Source: Ilyonectria destructans (lineage: Eukaryota > Ascomycota > Sordariomycetes > Hypocreales > Nectriaceae). Taken from it: DNA of 64,000 nucleotides. The notes beneath the pieces were generated by a model. The model did no database searches and was not told the origin of the DNA. It worked only from the letters and a program-made list of their open reading frames with translations. Shown in pieces: positions 32,372 to 42,802 of this stretch. The stretch spans positions 124,001-188,000 of the forward strand of contig JAHEWK010000038.1 of NCBI GenBank assembly GCA_020740775.1, written 5' to 3'. A program made the translations under genes and the position numbers. Each line of letters begins with the position of its first letter. The first letter of the stretch is position 1.

Positions 32372-33655
32372 TTAGTCTCTTACTAACTCCGGGACTAAAA
32401 CTTCCTCGCCGTCCACTTCGTCTCCTTCGTCCGCCATACCTTCATATCCCTCACCACTAGGGATGGTGCTGAATACTAGATTATGAAGTGGATCCTCTAC
32501 TTTATAAAGGTCTATCACATCTTCGTATCTAACGGTCTCTTCAATAGCTTCTTTAAGCTCGTCGCCTGTAGGGCTCTGGGATTGGGAACTTGGAATAGGC
32601 TCTTCCTGCTTCATCTTGACGTGTATCTCCTGCTTGACCTGATCTGTCTCCACGTTGCACCTCTCTCCCTTGATTTGTCTTTCCTTCTTGATGCGCTTCT
32701 TGCGCCCGGAGGCAGGGCTCGTGTCCTCTTGCTTAACCTTTCGTTTCCTTTCTTCTTTAACCGGCGTTAAGTATTCATCTGGTCTCAGCGGTGTGACTGG
32801 CTCTTGCTTATCGATAACATCTGTAGATATCAGGACGACTAGCACCTTCAGCTGCCCTGCCTAGTTGTTTCCAAAGTGCCCCAATGCAAGTATACTTAAT
32901 AATATCGCATATTTATCGGTATTGGGAACGGTGACGATTTTCTTACTAAAGAAACTCGAAGCGTATAAAAGGCTCCAGGGATCTCTATTCGTAAGATCGA
33001 TCGCGGGCGGAAGCGGTCGGAGATAGTCGAATAAAATCGCGGCGAACGAGGGCCAAGTCAGTAGATCTCCCGAGGAAAATTTGATCACCATATCCTTCAG
33101 AGGTAGCACCGTCTCTAGAACCTCAACTGCAAGCCCATTAAAGTACCTGGTCTCCAAGCTCACAAGTAAGAGGCTTATATAGACCCATTGATACCCAGTT
33201 CGCTGCCTCATAGGCTTCCTAGTGCTGCTTTTGGAATTCTGAATGGCTCGGCTGGCCGCGGATGCGACGGTCATGAACTGGGGGTTGCTTAACGGCTCGG
33301 ATGGAGGTATACATACCCATGTATTCACGGCGTCAGCTATCGAAAATCCATTGGGAAGTAGTTAAGCGGCGCATCCAATGCCCATAGATAACACAGATTT
33401 CAGTTTATCACATAGCAGGTGGCTTACTAGACTGACTGGACGTAGCGGAGAGTCCTTAACCTCCACTACCTCATCGTAAGAGCCCGGAAGTGCCGGAGTT
33501 TTAGACCTGGCTCGATGCTAGGGCCGAAAGGGGTTGGCTAAGCCGCAGCGGCCGCAATAGTTCGCGCCAACGTACATGGTGGTGAAGAGTTCATGGTGCT
33601 TCTTTCCGGCTTAGACGCAATAGACATGCTCCGGGGGGATCTTTAGAGAGCCCAT
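32372..33655 (-). pseudogene. Second accessory protein of the integrase-type element, decayed
   Basis: ATG 33655 starts MGSLKIPPEHVYCV; the frame holds a putative zinc site (NYCGRCG) and continues with in-frame stops through an intact stretch 33328-32861 (CIPPSEPLSNPQFMTVASAA; DLTNRDPWSLLYASSFFSKK), then to 32372 as a lysine/glutamate-rich tail (KEERKRKVKQEDTSPASGRK). All pieces share one frame, and the stops are TAG/TAA/TGA types expected from C-to-T changes. I do not recognise the family. Its position between the transposase and the right terminus, convergent with the transposase, suggests it travelled with the element. Confidence 0.5.
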
Positions 33656-34226
33656 TTCAGTTAGAGAGAGGAGGTGAAAGTGCAGAAAAGGGGAGAAGAG
33701 GGGGAATCCTATTTGAAAGTGAGGTTTTAATTTAAGAAGAACAAAACAACATCGCCCTTCTATATGGTGGATGAAGTCGCTAAGCTCCATTAAGTAGGAG
33801 GTTACTGCACTAGTCCGCTGCTGATTAGGAGCGGGATCACTGCGGTGATCCTCCGTCGGCTCATCATGCTACTCCTCATCGTAAGTTAAAGATCGTTAGG
33901 CAGCTCGGCTTTCACTATTTCTAGCATAGGTGCGTTTTGATCGCGATATACTAAACGAGAGTTATGCAGTGAGTGTATTTAGAAAATATCAACCCAGAAT
34001 GCCAGGACCGAAGTCCGGACATAGTGTTATGTGCATCTGTATAGTAGCAAACGGCTTACCATCTTACACCGGATGCTCTAAGCAGGAAATTGGACTCGCA
34101 GAAGGCCACCGCGCGAGTCCGCTGCGAGTCCGCGGTACATATTCCATGGCGACCTAAAGTACCCGGATAACTAAGGAGAAGAGAACCTAAACCCAAAAGG
34201 AAACGACCGGGGGTTTTGCAACAGTG

Positions 34227-34680
34227 CCCCCTATCGCCCACCGTAGTTGGGGCAGCACGCGCCCCCCTGCCAACACAGTGCCCACATCGTACTGCAGGGG
34301 CCCCAACGATCGACCAGCTCCTGGGAAGATGTAACTACGGTTGACTGTAATGCAAAGTGTCCCATTGATACGTGAAATCACGTGAGGAGCAGTAGTCACG
34401 TGAGCAGGCGTTAGCTGGCCTCAAAAGGGCCTGCAGGGCCCTTCTGGCTTTGCTTCATCATCATTCTTCTTCATACAACAATACAATCCATCACCTGCTA
34501 TTGCAGCTTTCTGGCCCTTCGTGCCCCCCTAGGGCCTCTGGCCCCTGGCCATCGCCTTTTTCCGTATCAGGTATCAATCGAGTCCACGGGGTCTCATCTT
34601 ACGATGCGTCTAATGCCTCGTTCTGCTTGTCGTCATTCGGCATCCTTCTCGAATCAATTAGCTAACGGCCATGTGAAAGG
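34227..34680. other. Intergenic, palindromic patch
   Basis: No gene. A GGGCCTGCAGGGCCC palindrome lies near 34430. The sequence is otherwise unremarkable. Confidence 0.4.
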
Positions 34681-34686
34681 TCTGCG

Positions 34687-35228
34687 CTAGACTGACAAAT
34701 ACCCATCGCCGATTTTGACGTCAGCATGATAGGATCTTCCATTTTCTTGTATATAGTCCCAATGTTCGGAACCGATAGTTACCGTGGAGCAGGCATCCCC
34801 ATTAGCATAATCTGCGCCTTCATCTATGGTAGGGCTCATAGGTTCACTGTCTGGCTCATCAGCGACAACCGTCGCAGCAGACGACACGGAGCTGCTGTGT
34901 TCTTCGTGGCCATCTGAGTAGTCGGGCGGCGTGGATGGGGCGTCGGAGTTATCAGGCTTCGATGCAAAATGCACGAGGTTCCTGCCAACTTCGGCGCTAG
35001 ATTCGCCACGTTTGCGTTTTTTTTATATTTGGAATTGGCCGGTGAATTCGGAGAGTCGCTGGCCTCTGGTTCGCTCGCACCGTCTGCTGCACGCTCGGGA
35101 TCGGAGGAGGGATCGGCGTGGTCAGTCGCGTCGGGCAGTAAAGTCCTCCATGGTGAAGAGCCTTCATTTAGCCGTAGAGCCAGATCTCTGTCCGCAAGGC
35201 GTTGTTGCGTCGGGGAGCAAACAGACAT
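34687..35228 (-). pseudogene. N-terminal fragment of a LaeA-like methyltransferase (probable)
   Basis: A first frame from ATG 35228 (MSVCSPTQQRLADRDLALRL, Ser/Pro/Glu-rich) gives way by a frame change near 34975 to SDAPSTPPDYSDGHEEHSSS and an acidic stretch, then GSEHWDYIQENGRSYHA and a stop at 34687. The motif ENGRxYH after a disordered acidic N-terminus is what I know from fungal LaeA-type secondary-metabolism methyltransferases, just before the SAM-binding fold. The methyltransferase fold itself is missing. Truncated and frame-shifted, so non-functional. Confidence 0.45.
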
Positions 35229-35240
35229 GTTGATCTCGGC

Positions 35241-35262
35241 GGGGGTGGGGGGGGGGGGGGGG
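35241..35262. repeat. G-tract, 21 G in 22 bases
   Basis: A run of guanines broken once by T, about 15 bp upstream of the methyltransferase-like start on the minus strand (a C-tract on that strand). G-quadruplex potential; otherwise a simple homopolymer. Confidence 0.9.
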
Positions 35263-35772
35263 AGTTAGGCGACGTTCGTAGAGCATTCCTTGGTTCAAAC
35301 TCAGGAGTGCGCCAGTCAGTACACAATGAATAAAGAAGAAAGCGAGGAGAGGACGAAGTAAGACTGATATACTACGCGTTGATCTCTTCCCAAGATGAAA
35401 GAAATACGCGATAAAGGTGGAACTAACCAGCACATGACCTCAGGGCGCCGCGGCCAGAGCTGAGATGATGAGCTAGCGCCACACGGGACTAGACGAGATG
35501 ATGAGTCTCGATTCAATACTCCGTAGTACCGAACGCTCAAGCCATGCATTCCGGTGCAATACACACGTAAACCCGAGGCTGGGACTCCTGTCGGCTGCCG
35601 TCTGCGCGGTTATTATGCGTTTAGAGAAGGGCATCGAGGAGTGCTCAATGGTGAGCATATCTCGCTCGGGTCCCATCGGCACGCGTCTAACAACCCTGCG
35701 CAAGTGGCATCGCAGAGACTGTGGACTGCTACTATATTGTGGATTGCGGAGGTGGGCAAATGCGGAGCGGGA

Positions 35773-36679
35773 TTAGACGCTCGGGATGGCGAAATCTTCT
35801 CCTACTAAGTCTACTACTAATCCAGATTCCACACTTAGTGTAATACCAAGAGGTGTTTGAGGAAGAGCCGAACGATTAGTACCTATCAACGCCGAGCCGA
35901 CGTCCTTCCAAATGTCAAGATCATATTGGGGACTCACGCGGCATTCTGTGTCCAAGTTATCAGGCCAAAGGGCATGTCCGTCTCTAGCAACACCTTGAGA
36001 TGAAACTGGCTGAGATGTTAGCGAGCATTTTTGTCGATATTGCTTTAGGTAGAGGAACAAAGAGAATCGCAATCAAAGAAATTCACGTCGACATGATTAT
36101 ATTTATGAAGTCCCCAAGACCAGGCTGAGGACCATGACTGCATATGTAACATGGGGGTTGAGTTACACCGACTCCTGGGCATCCCAGTTTTGAGGCCCGC
36201 CAGCTAATGCTTCCTCCAGTAGTGCCACCTCCAGTAGTGGCACTTTCTCGTCATAGCGGACCGTATCAGCACGCTGAGTTGTGTAGAGGAATCCCACCAA
36301 TATCCTCAGATGCAAGCAGAGGCAGTTTCTCGCCAGGATCTACATCAGTTATAACAAAATAGCTCATGGCCCGAAAGACAGCATATAGTTCCGATAAGAC
36401 TCTCCAGGCCTTGAAGACGATTGATTCTGGAGGAGCGAGCAGGGGAAGTTGGACGCTTGTCTTGGAATGAACGAGCGTAGTGGCCTCGATCCCCCAGCTG
36501 ATCTGGATGGCTCTAAGATGATGCAGCCCAATGAGACTCGTGGGTTTAACGTACCTCGACCAATCTCTCAATCTGAATGGATTTTTTCCGTGCTGGGGTA
36601 GTTTGGGTCCACATGGTTCGTAATGGAATGCAAACCAGGCTGTCAAGGTAGGCAAGGCGGCAACAGCTGGCTTTTGCAT
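35773..36679 (-). pseudogene. Two unrecognised host-like ORFs
   Basis: Minus-strand frames 36679-36266 (with LLAPPESIVFKAWRVLSELY) and 36072-35773 (with QYDLDIWKDVGSALIGTNRS) have protein-like composition and could be exons of one decayed or unannotated host gene. No domain recognised; no clear splice sites join them. Both could be chance open frames. Confidence 0.25.
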
Positions 36680-36942
36680 GAAAAGTTGCCTTGCCGATAA
36701 TTTGGGCCGTTCTATGTATATACCGACTTGCGAGGATTCTCAAGTCTCCGCCAATGGGAGGGAGTGGGGCGACTTATTCCGAACCCCCTGGCCCCCAAAG
36801 AAAATTGATTTGTCAGACGTGTAGGGCAATTTCAAGTTATCAACCAAGTCTATCTTGTCGGACATCGCGAGTGTGGATTTGTCACGCACAACGCGCAAGT
36901 GTTCTCGGGTACCACAACCTCCAGGATAGGGTTAGTTTGTGA

Positions 36943-38392
36943 GTGATTACCGGTATTGGCACTAGTGACATTGAGCGCAACAGCCTGCCTCTTGTATTAC
37001 TCCGCTTTCATCAACACTTAAAAGGACTCTCATTAATGTGAATGAATATTGTCTTTCTGCCTCTCCCTGAAAACTGCAGTTAGGTGACCTTTTCATGCTA
37101 TACAGGTTGAGACAAGTATTCCTGAAGACCATCATCAGAATCCAGTACCCAGAGTCCATCCATTTCAGCCTCACTGGGTTTAATTAAATGTTGGATTGAG
37201 ACCTCGTGTGTCGGCATCATAGGCGGCATCTGCATAATCCTCCGATATCTCATTATCCGCGTGACTCAAAACCCCTCACAAGAACAGAGGGGGCCAGATG
37301 CATCCAAGACCAATACCACCATCATTTGTAGGCTCCACATCATATTGAATGCTAGCACCATAATCGAATGGGCCGTATCGATTCCAACATTACGGAGTAC
37401 ACGAAGGTCATATCGTCTACCCCGCGTTTCGGCTCACGGCTTACGGATCGGCCCCACCGACCCCGCCCTGATGTGTATCCGGTGGGGTCGAAAGTACTGC
37501 GCAAAAAAAAGCTTAACCAAGTTAGGATAAGGGAATCTCGCCGCTTTAATAACCCTAACCCTAAGCTAAGGTTTGCCGCTAGTCCCTTCTGCTTGCTTAG
37601 TTCTTCTTAGAGCGGCGTAGTAAAATGCAGCCTAATAAAGCTAGCTCATTCCTAGCGGTACTTAGATTTGGATTCAAACTTATTGCACCCCGCTGTACGT
37701 GGGGAGCCGGTTGGCGCAATTCCTAGTCAAAGCCGTTCACGCCGCAGTCAGCTGAGAAACAGCGCGAATATACTACCGAGTTGTCGAACGGAACGCGCCC
37801 CGTTCCTGTATGCACGCCAATCACAGGACCCCATTCCGTCCTTGGAACCTAGTTGGAGAACGCGCCCCGTTATGCGTTCCAAACGCCCCGAACAAGGTTA
37901 TCGCTAGGAACGCGCCCCGTTCCCTTTACTTGCTACCGGGAATTGACACCCCACTGTAGCTTATATCCATCCAAACAGCAGAGCTTAAATGAACCCCTAG
38001 TTCTAAAATGGAATAGAGATGTAGAGATGTAGAATATCATTCCCTTTCTGCCTTTATAGTTTCAGGTGCACTATCCCTTCAATTGTGCGAAGCCTCCCGC
38101 CAGGTCACGACAGGGGTGTCTGCCCAATTAAAATGTAAGAATGAAAGGTACATCATTTCTCTCCTAAGGGCCTGATCTTCTCGACGGGATTATCATAATT
38201 CGTAATTGAAAAGATACATCAGCTGTGCATAATTTCCCGCTTGTACCCTAAGTCACTCCGTCAGCAAGTTATTCATGTGAGTGGGCTCAGCCGATCTCAC
38301 CGCCTTCCCTTCGTAGCCGGCCCACAAGGCTAGGGGACCCCATCCCTGATTCCGTCGACATCCCTGATGTAAGGAACGACATTTGCATCGAG
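36943..38392. other. Gene-poor stretch with short repeats
   Basis: No convincing gene. It contains three copies of a GC-rich 14-17-mer (described separately) and a two-unit CCCTAA match near 37553 that I do not regard as telomeric. Confidence 0.4.
37790..37923. repeat. Three copies of GGAACGCGCCCCGTTCC
   Basis: Full copies at 37790-37806 and 37907-37923 and a 14-base copy at 37858-37871, in near-symmetric form. Spacing is about 68 and 50 bp. Could be subterminal sites of an unrecognised element or a regulatory cluster. Confidence 0.8.
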
Positions 38393-38420
38393 TGTGACCC
38401 CCCCCCCCCAGTCCAACGCC

Positions 38421-39242
38421 ATGACTTCCCAAGACGCAGTCACAGCTATTGCTGCAGCGGCTTTGTCCCAAGCCGTCCCCTCGCCGGACCCTGTTGTAGA
38501 AGCCACGGCGTCGCCGCCGCCGACAGCGTCGGGGTCGACATCGCGGGAGTCCACACCCCAGCCCTCGCCGTCGCTGTCACTTCCGGCGACGCAGTCACTT
38601 CCGCAGTCCCTTTTGGACTCAGGGTCGTCTGTGCCGCTGTTGCCGCCGTCAACACCAGTGCCGTCACGGCCGTTACGGCCGTCACGGCAGCCACAGGCAT
38701 CACAGCTTCTATCAATATCGTCAGCTTCAATAGGAACTGCAGAGAAGAGAAAGGCGACTCGCTTTGTGTGGCAGACTGATATGACGATACACTTCCTCGA
38801 GTTGCTTCGAGTTGCCCAGAATGACGAGAAGCTGAACTCCGCCAAGACTGCTGAGCTGAAGCTGGTGATGACACCGATGTTATCAGATCTCAGAGCCAGT
38901 TTTCCGCATGCCGCTTGGGATGTGAATAAGCTCCTAAATGCCTATCGAAATCTTCAGGCCCGTCACAGGATGTTCCTGTGGATGACGCAGAAGTCGGGCG
39001 TGACGTACGATCCTGCGTCTGGCATAGTAAATGCTAGCGACGAGCAGTGGGAGGCGTACAGCCTGCAATTCGGGAAGAAAGGAACGTGGTTGAAGAACCT
39101 TGGATTGCCGCGGCCGGACCTGTATGACGAGGTATACAGAAGCAATAGGCCTGTTGGGCTGTTGGTCAGCGAAGTGCTTGACGACCAGGGGAGTCACGTC
39201 GACTTAACTCAGGGTTGGAAATCGATCGACCAATCGATTTGA
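38421..39242 (+). CDS. Myb/SANT-like DNA-binding domain protein
   Basis: ATG 38421 (MTSQDAVTAIAAAALSQ) starts a Ser/Pro/Ala-rich, probably disordered N-terminus of about 110 residues. It is followed by a Myb/SANT-like domain of the Myb_DNA-bind_3 type: FVWQTDMTIHFLELL, AAWDVNKLLNAYRNLQARH, then GVTYDPASGIVNASDEQWEA, a close match to the family's typical second half. Such domains bind DNA and are often linked with transposons or transcription. The last codons (from GWKSIDQSI) come from a hAT terminus that starts at 39210, so the natural C-terminus has been replaced or extended by mobile DNA. Otherwise intact, about 273 residues. Confidence 0.7.
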   Translation: MTSQDAVTAIAAAALSQAVPSPDPVVEATASPPPTASGSTSRESTPQPSPSLSLPATQSLPQSLLDSGSSVPLLPPSTPVPSRPLRPSRQPQASQLLSISSASIGTAEKRKATRFVWQTDMTIHFLELLRVAQNDEKLNSAKTAELKLVMTPMLSDLRASFPHAAWDVNKLLNAYRNLQARHRMFLWMTQKSGVTYDPASGIVNASDEQWEAYSLQFGKKGTWLKNLGLPRPDLYDEVYRSNRPVGLLVSEVLDDQGSHVDLTQGWKSIDQSI

Positions 39243-39435
39243 TCGATTCGATTAATCGATTCGATTTCGATTTCGATCGATCGATCCAACCTGTCAATCG
39301 ATATCATATCGATCGAGTAGGATCTCCAATCGATCGATATCGTATCGATCAAGCCCCCAATCGATCGATTAGAAATCCTACTCGATCGATATCGTATCGA
39401 CCAACCCTCCAATCGATCGATTTGATCGTCGATCG
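39210..39435. repeat. hAT terminus with dense ATCGAT palindromes
   Basis: CAGGGTTGGAAATCGATCGA marks a hAT-like end at 39210. About 220 bp after it is packed with ATCGAT and CGATCGAT motifs, in both orientations by nature. No matching opposite terminus or 8-bp duplication was found nearby, so the element looks truncated. Confidence 0.6.
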
Positions 39436-40105
39436 TGAGGGTCCCGGGTAGGCTGTCCAGGGTACAGTTGGGTGCCAAAATATTCGTCATGCTAAAGTAC
39501 CTTCCCTGCTAAAATATTAGCAGTGGTACATGGTGCAGCACAGGTTTATTTTGCCCCGCACTGTAACTACTATATCTTAACTGACTCAAACTAGCAGCTG
39601 AATGGATAGTAAAATTACTCGGCATAGACTCTAAGAATATAATAGAGTCTTTTGATGCATTCTACTAATAGATCTACTAATAGATCTAGCCGTGATGACG
39701 GCGGGCTCCTTGGATCAAGGAGGGCACCCCTGAAGGTACCGCGGCGGTGGTCATCGGGGCGGGAAATGACCTGACCGGGGTGGTTGGAAATTGGTATGGG
39801 TGGGATGAAAGAGGAGACGGATGAAAGAGTCGATGATGATTGGATAGCGAAGGGGCCCCGTAACCCTGAGCTATACTCAATTAGGCAATTATACGGTGGT
39901 TCATTATTCGAGAGAGTCAAGTATATCAGTGTTGTAAGTGCGGCGTGGGTTGGTGTGTGTCGTGAGAAACTTAGCGAAATTTCGAGAGCGATGGAAATCA
40001 TATACTTAAATGCGCGTAAAATGCACCACAACTCTTTTCCAAGTAAAAGCTATATCAATCAATAGAGAAAGTCGCAAAGTACTTTAAACATGATGAAACA
40101 TCTTT
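39436..40105. other. No gene seen
   Basis: Short reading frames only; no recognisable termini or repeats. Confidence 0.4.
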
Positions 40106-40459
40106 TTGCAATTATATTTCAACATTTTATGCCCCATCAAAGACGCAAAATCAGGTGCAATTCTCAAATGGTGCTCCAAAAACATCGGCAATCCCTGGTC
40201 AGTGGCGTCAGACCCCTGGTTGCAGTTGGCCAATACGAGCCAGGCATGGCGTCTACAGTATCCTTGTCATTTTTCAAAGCCAATAAAAACAGGAGAGGCA
40301 AGCCGGTCGCGGCTTGCGCATAGAGCCTTGAGGAACGAAGATGGAGAGGGTGGTTTTCATGCTTTTACAGCATTGATGGCCGAGGTTGCTAAGGAGATTT
40401 TCACTAGTGTTATTCACAAGGTTGTGTGGGGCCGTCTTTGGTGGCTTACACGTTGGTGA
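40106..40459 (+). pseudogene. Unrecognised ORF fragment
   Basis: An open frame of 117 codons with protein-like composition (GNPWSVASDPWLQLANTSQA; HAFTALMAEVAKEIFTSVIH). It lacks a natural start context and recognisable domains. It lies 190 bp before the MYND gene and might be an upstream exon or an unrelated relic. Confidence 0.25.
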
Positions 40460-40650
40460 AGTCCAGGGTATCCTGGTGGCGCAATTTGAAACGCTATGCC
40501 CTGCAACGTCATAATACTATAAAAAGCAAGGAGAAAATGAGGGGACGGTGAGACAATCATGATGAAATATTCCAAAAAATTTATCATAAAACAACCAGGA
40601 ATATTCCTTCAAAAGAAGATACATTGCGTTCTCAGAATCCTTATTGAACT

Positions 40651-41199
40651 ATGGCCAGCTGCTCGGTTCGCTTTGAGTTCTACTGTGGCGAGGCTCAAGA
40701 GCTCAAGTACACCCACGACCTTCCCCGCAGTCTTGTCAGTGAGGCTCAGGACGCAGGGCAAACTGCCGGGTATAACGATCTGTTTGTGGCTGCAGTACTG
40801 CCTTTCATGAAGGAGCATGAGGCGGCGTGTCGTGCTGCTTCAAATCCATTTTGTGAAAACTGTGGGTTATTTGCCATGAACATCTTGCAAAGCCCTATGT
40901 CTTGGCTTCACAGGGCGGAGGATCCATTCGTTGGCATTTGGGTCAGTTCCGTGTGTGGGAAAGGGGAGTGTGAGACGCGGATACGGCAGGAAATCCAGGA
41001 CACAATGTGTGCAATTGCTCAAGAGGATCCGCACCGAAGGCCGAGTACTTGTATGGAAATTTTGCCATGCAAAGTATGTGGGAAGACGGAAGGGATCAAG
41101 AGATGTGGCCGATGTAAAGTTGTGGGATACTGTGGGAAAGAGCACCAGAAGGCTGACTGGAAGGTTCACAAGAAGATTTGTATTTACAAGGACGGGTAA
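40651..41199 (+). CDS. MYND-type zinc finger protein
   Basis: ATG 40651 opens MASCSVRFEFYCGEAQELKY; 182 codons to TAA 41197-41199. The C-terminus is a MYND finger (CKVCGKTEGIKRCGRCKVVG, then YCGKEHQKADWKVHKKIC), a zinc-binding module that usually mediates protein-protein contacts. One position normally cysteine (YCxxxC) is histidine here (YCGKEH), which may still bind zinc. The N-terminal part has further paired cysteines (FCENCGLF; VCGKGECETR). Function unknown. It ends shortly before Helitron A begins, so it may be host sequence or captured cargo; I favour host. Confidence 0.7.
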   Translation: MASCSVRFEFYCGEAQELKYTHDLPRSLVSEAQDAGQTAGYNDLFVAAVLPFMKEHEAACRAASNPFCENCGLFAMNILQSPMSWLHRAEDPFVGIWVSSVCGKGECETRIRQEIQDTMCAIAQEDPHRRPSTCMEILPCKVCGKTEGIKRCGRCKVVGYCGKEHQKADWKVHKKICIYKDG

Positions 41200-41386
41200 A
41201 GTGGCTGAAAAGGTATGCGTGTCACCGTTTGGAGAGAGCGAGGGTCAGAGATGACTAGTGTGCGATAGATATTTTAGTGTGGATGGGTTAAGCGGCATTT
41301 TTTATCTTGCGGCTAGACAATAGGCTAATTCTGTCTTGGTTTATCTTCCTCATGAGAATATTACTGCAGACTTACCATTCATGTTG

Positions 41387-42802
41387 TTATTCCTTTTCCA
41401 GAATTTTTTTGGTGGGTTGACGGCTTCGATGTGGCCGGTTGGGCGAATCTGATGGTAAAGCGAGAATTGAATCATGGGCAGGCGTCGAAGGGTTGATCGA
41501 GGCAGGATTCTGCCTAGTAGTAGGGAAAGATTGAGTGACAGTGCTGCAACTGTCAGGCGAAGAGGAAGGTTTCGGGGCCAGCTGCAGCACACGCGGCCTC
41601 TTCGTCAGCGTCTGGGCAGGGTCAGGGTCAGGGTAGTGTCGCTTTAGTGGTGGTGTGACGGGCTCGGCTGAAGATGAAGTTGGAGGACTTGGTGGGAGAG
41701 TGCTAGGCGTAGCCACAGAATAACAGGTAGCCCGTATATCTTGGAAAGCAGAGGAAGCCGAGGAAGTTTGTCGTTTTGGTGGTGTAGAGAGAGGCCAGGC
41801 CGGCTGGGTTGCGGCGGTGGTGGTGGTCTTGTCGAGAAAAGTCCAAGAATCAGGAACGACGATGAAGACGTAGTCTCGTTCGAAGCCTGGCGGGTGGGCC
41901 ATGACGCGATGATCAAGGAGGCCAGCGACTTTGCCTGTGCAGGTGAATTGGGCGTTAGCTTGGAACTGGGAATCTCGCCTCTCGGTCATCTTCTTGCACA
42001 GGATGGCCCAGGGATTCGCGTGAATGGGGAAGATGACGAAGACCTGGAAAGGGTGAAAGCCTCTGAAGGGAGTCTTGTCGGGGCTCCCTGGAGCAAGATA
42101 AGTGGAAAGCTGGACGAAGCCGCAGCACTTTAATTGGGTGGCGTCCAGACCGGGGAGAAGGTCCTGTCGCAGCAAGCAGTGACCGGGGCCGACGATAGGG
42201 CCGGTGAAGGAAACGACAGGAGGGACACAGGGGAAGCTGTCCATGGAGGCAAAGAGCCTGGGAAGAACGCTTTGGGCATATATGAGTCGAGTTTGTTCAG
42301 GAAGCGCGTGTTGGGCGGGGTGTGTTATGGCCTACGGCTGATAGCCTTCATCACGGACGATGAGGGCGGGCATGGTGTAGAGAAGGGTGCGGCCTATATC
42401 GGATTCCAGACCGTCTTGCTGCTCAACCTCCCACGCAAGTGCGTAGTGGTGGACGCGGCCATTCATGAAGAACTACTCTTCGATCCATTCCGAGGCCACA
42501 ATAGGCTGATTGAAAATCGAGAGATTGAGACTGAAGAAGATGGATGTCGGCGAATCGTCAACATCCCACCGCAGGGGCGCATATTCCGCGGCCAGCAACC
42601 ACGAGGGGGGAGGCAGGAAGATCCGGGCGAGCGTTTCGGCATTGAGGCCCTTGATGCGATGTTGATCCTGGTGAGCGAATCTGGATGGGCAGTCTGGTTG
42701 GGCGAAGAACATCATAGACATATCACCGCCAGCGCCCCTTTGGGTGTCGAGCGGCTTTCGAAGGTGTGGCGAAGCATGGGCGACGGGGGGAGAGGAAGAC
42801 AT
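41387..42802 (-). pseudogene. Helitron A accessory protein (OB-fold-like), one nonsense codon
   Basis: Paralogue of the 55991-54480 gene of Helitron B. ATG 42802 (MSSSPPVAHASPHL), first beta-rich segment (IFFSLNLSIFNQPIVASEW), then an in-frame TAG at 42473-42475 where B has TGG; the frame continues (NGRVHHYALAWEVE...ALIVRDEGYQP) to an intron (GTAGGC...CCAAAG, about 42325-42260) and a second segment (GFHPFQVFVIFPIHANPWAI; DYVFIVVPDSWTFLD), ending with a Ser/Pro-rich basic tail. The repeated pattern of a GK(V/I)xG/H strand followed by an aromatic strand resembles OB folds, as in the RPA-like proteins of plant Helitrons (inference). The TGG to TAG change alone would inactivate it. Confidence 0.65.

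Larger units (their letters stand above)
29090..34226. mobile_element. Putative integrase-type DNA transposon, RIP-like decay (about 5.1 kb)
   Basis: An 18-bp inverted repeat CACTGTTGCAAAACCCCC occurs at 29090-29107 and, inverted, at 34209-34226. Between them lie a DDE integrase-like transposase (plus) and two minus-strand accessory frames, all disabled mainly by stops of the C-to-T or G-to-A type. The inner part TGTTGC...GCAACA has TGT/ACA ends, as in integrase-derived transposons. No target duplication was found, so the exact ends remain provisional. Confidence 0.6.

Noticed and set aside
29090..34226. Target-site duplication for the integrase-type element
   Set aside because: Flanks (CCAGT left, CCCCC right) do not match at 2-8 bp, so ends are provisional.
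37550..37570. Telomere-like CCCTAACCCTAA
   Set aside because: Only about two units, inside the sequence, with no array or subtelomeric context.
38399..38410. C-tract just before the Myb/SANT-like start as a functional element
   Set aside because: Simple homopolymer; nothing else supports a role.
38330..38874. Long minus-strand frames opposite the Myb/SANT-like gene
   Set aside because: Low-complexity mirror of the Ser/Pro/Ala-rich N-terminus; no domain and no start support.
39210..39872. CCCTG near 39864 as the opposite hAT end
   Set aside because: Inner bases do not mirror the left terminus, and octamers do not match.
41200..41387. Exact 5' TC end of Helitron A
   Set aside because: Several TC dinucleotides after A exist; none can be chosen from one copy.
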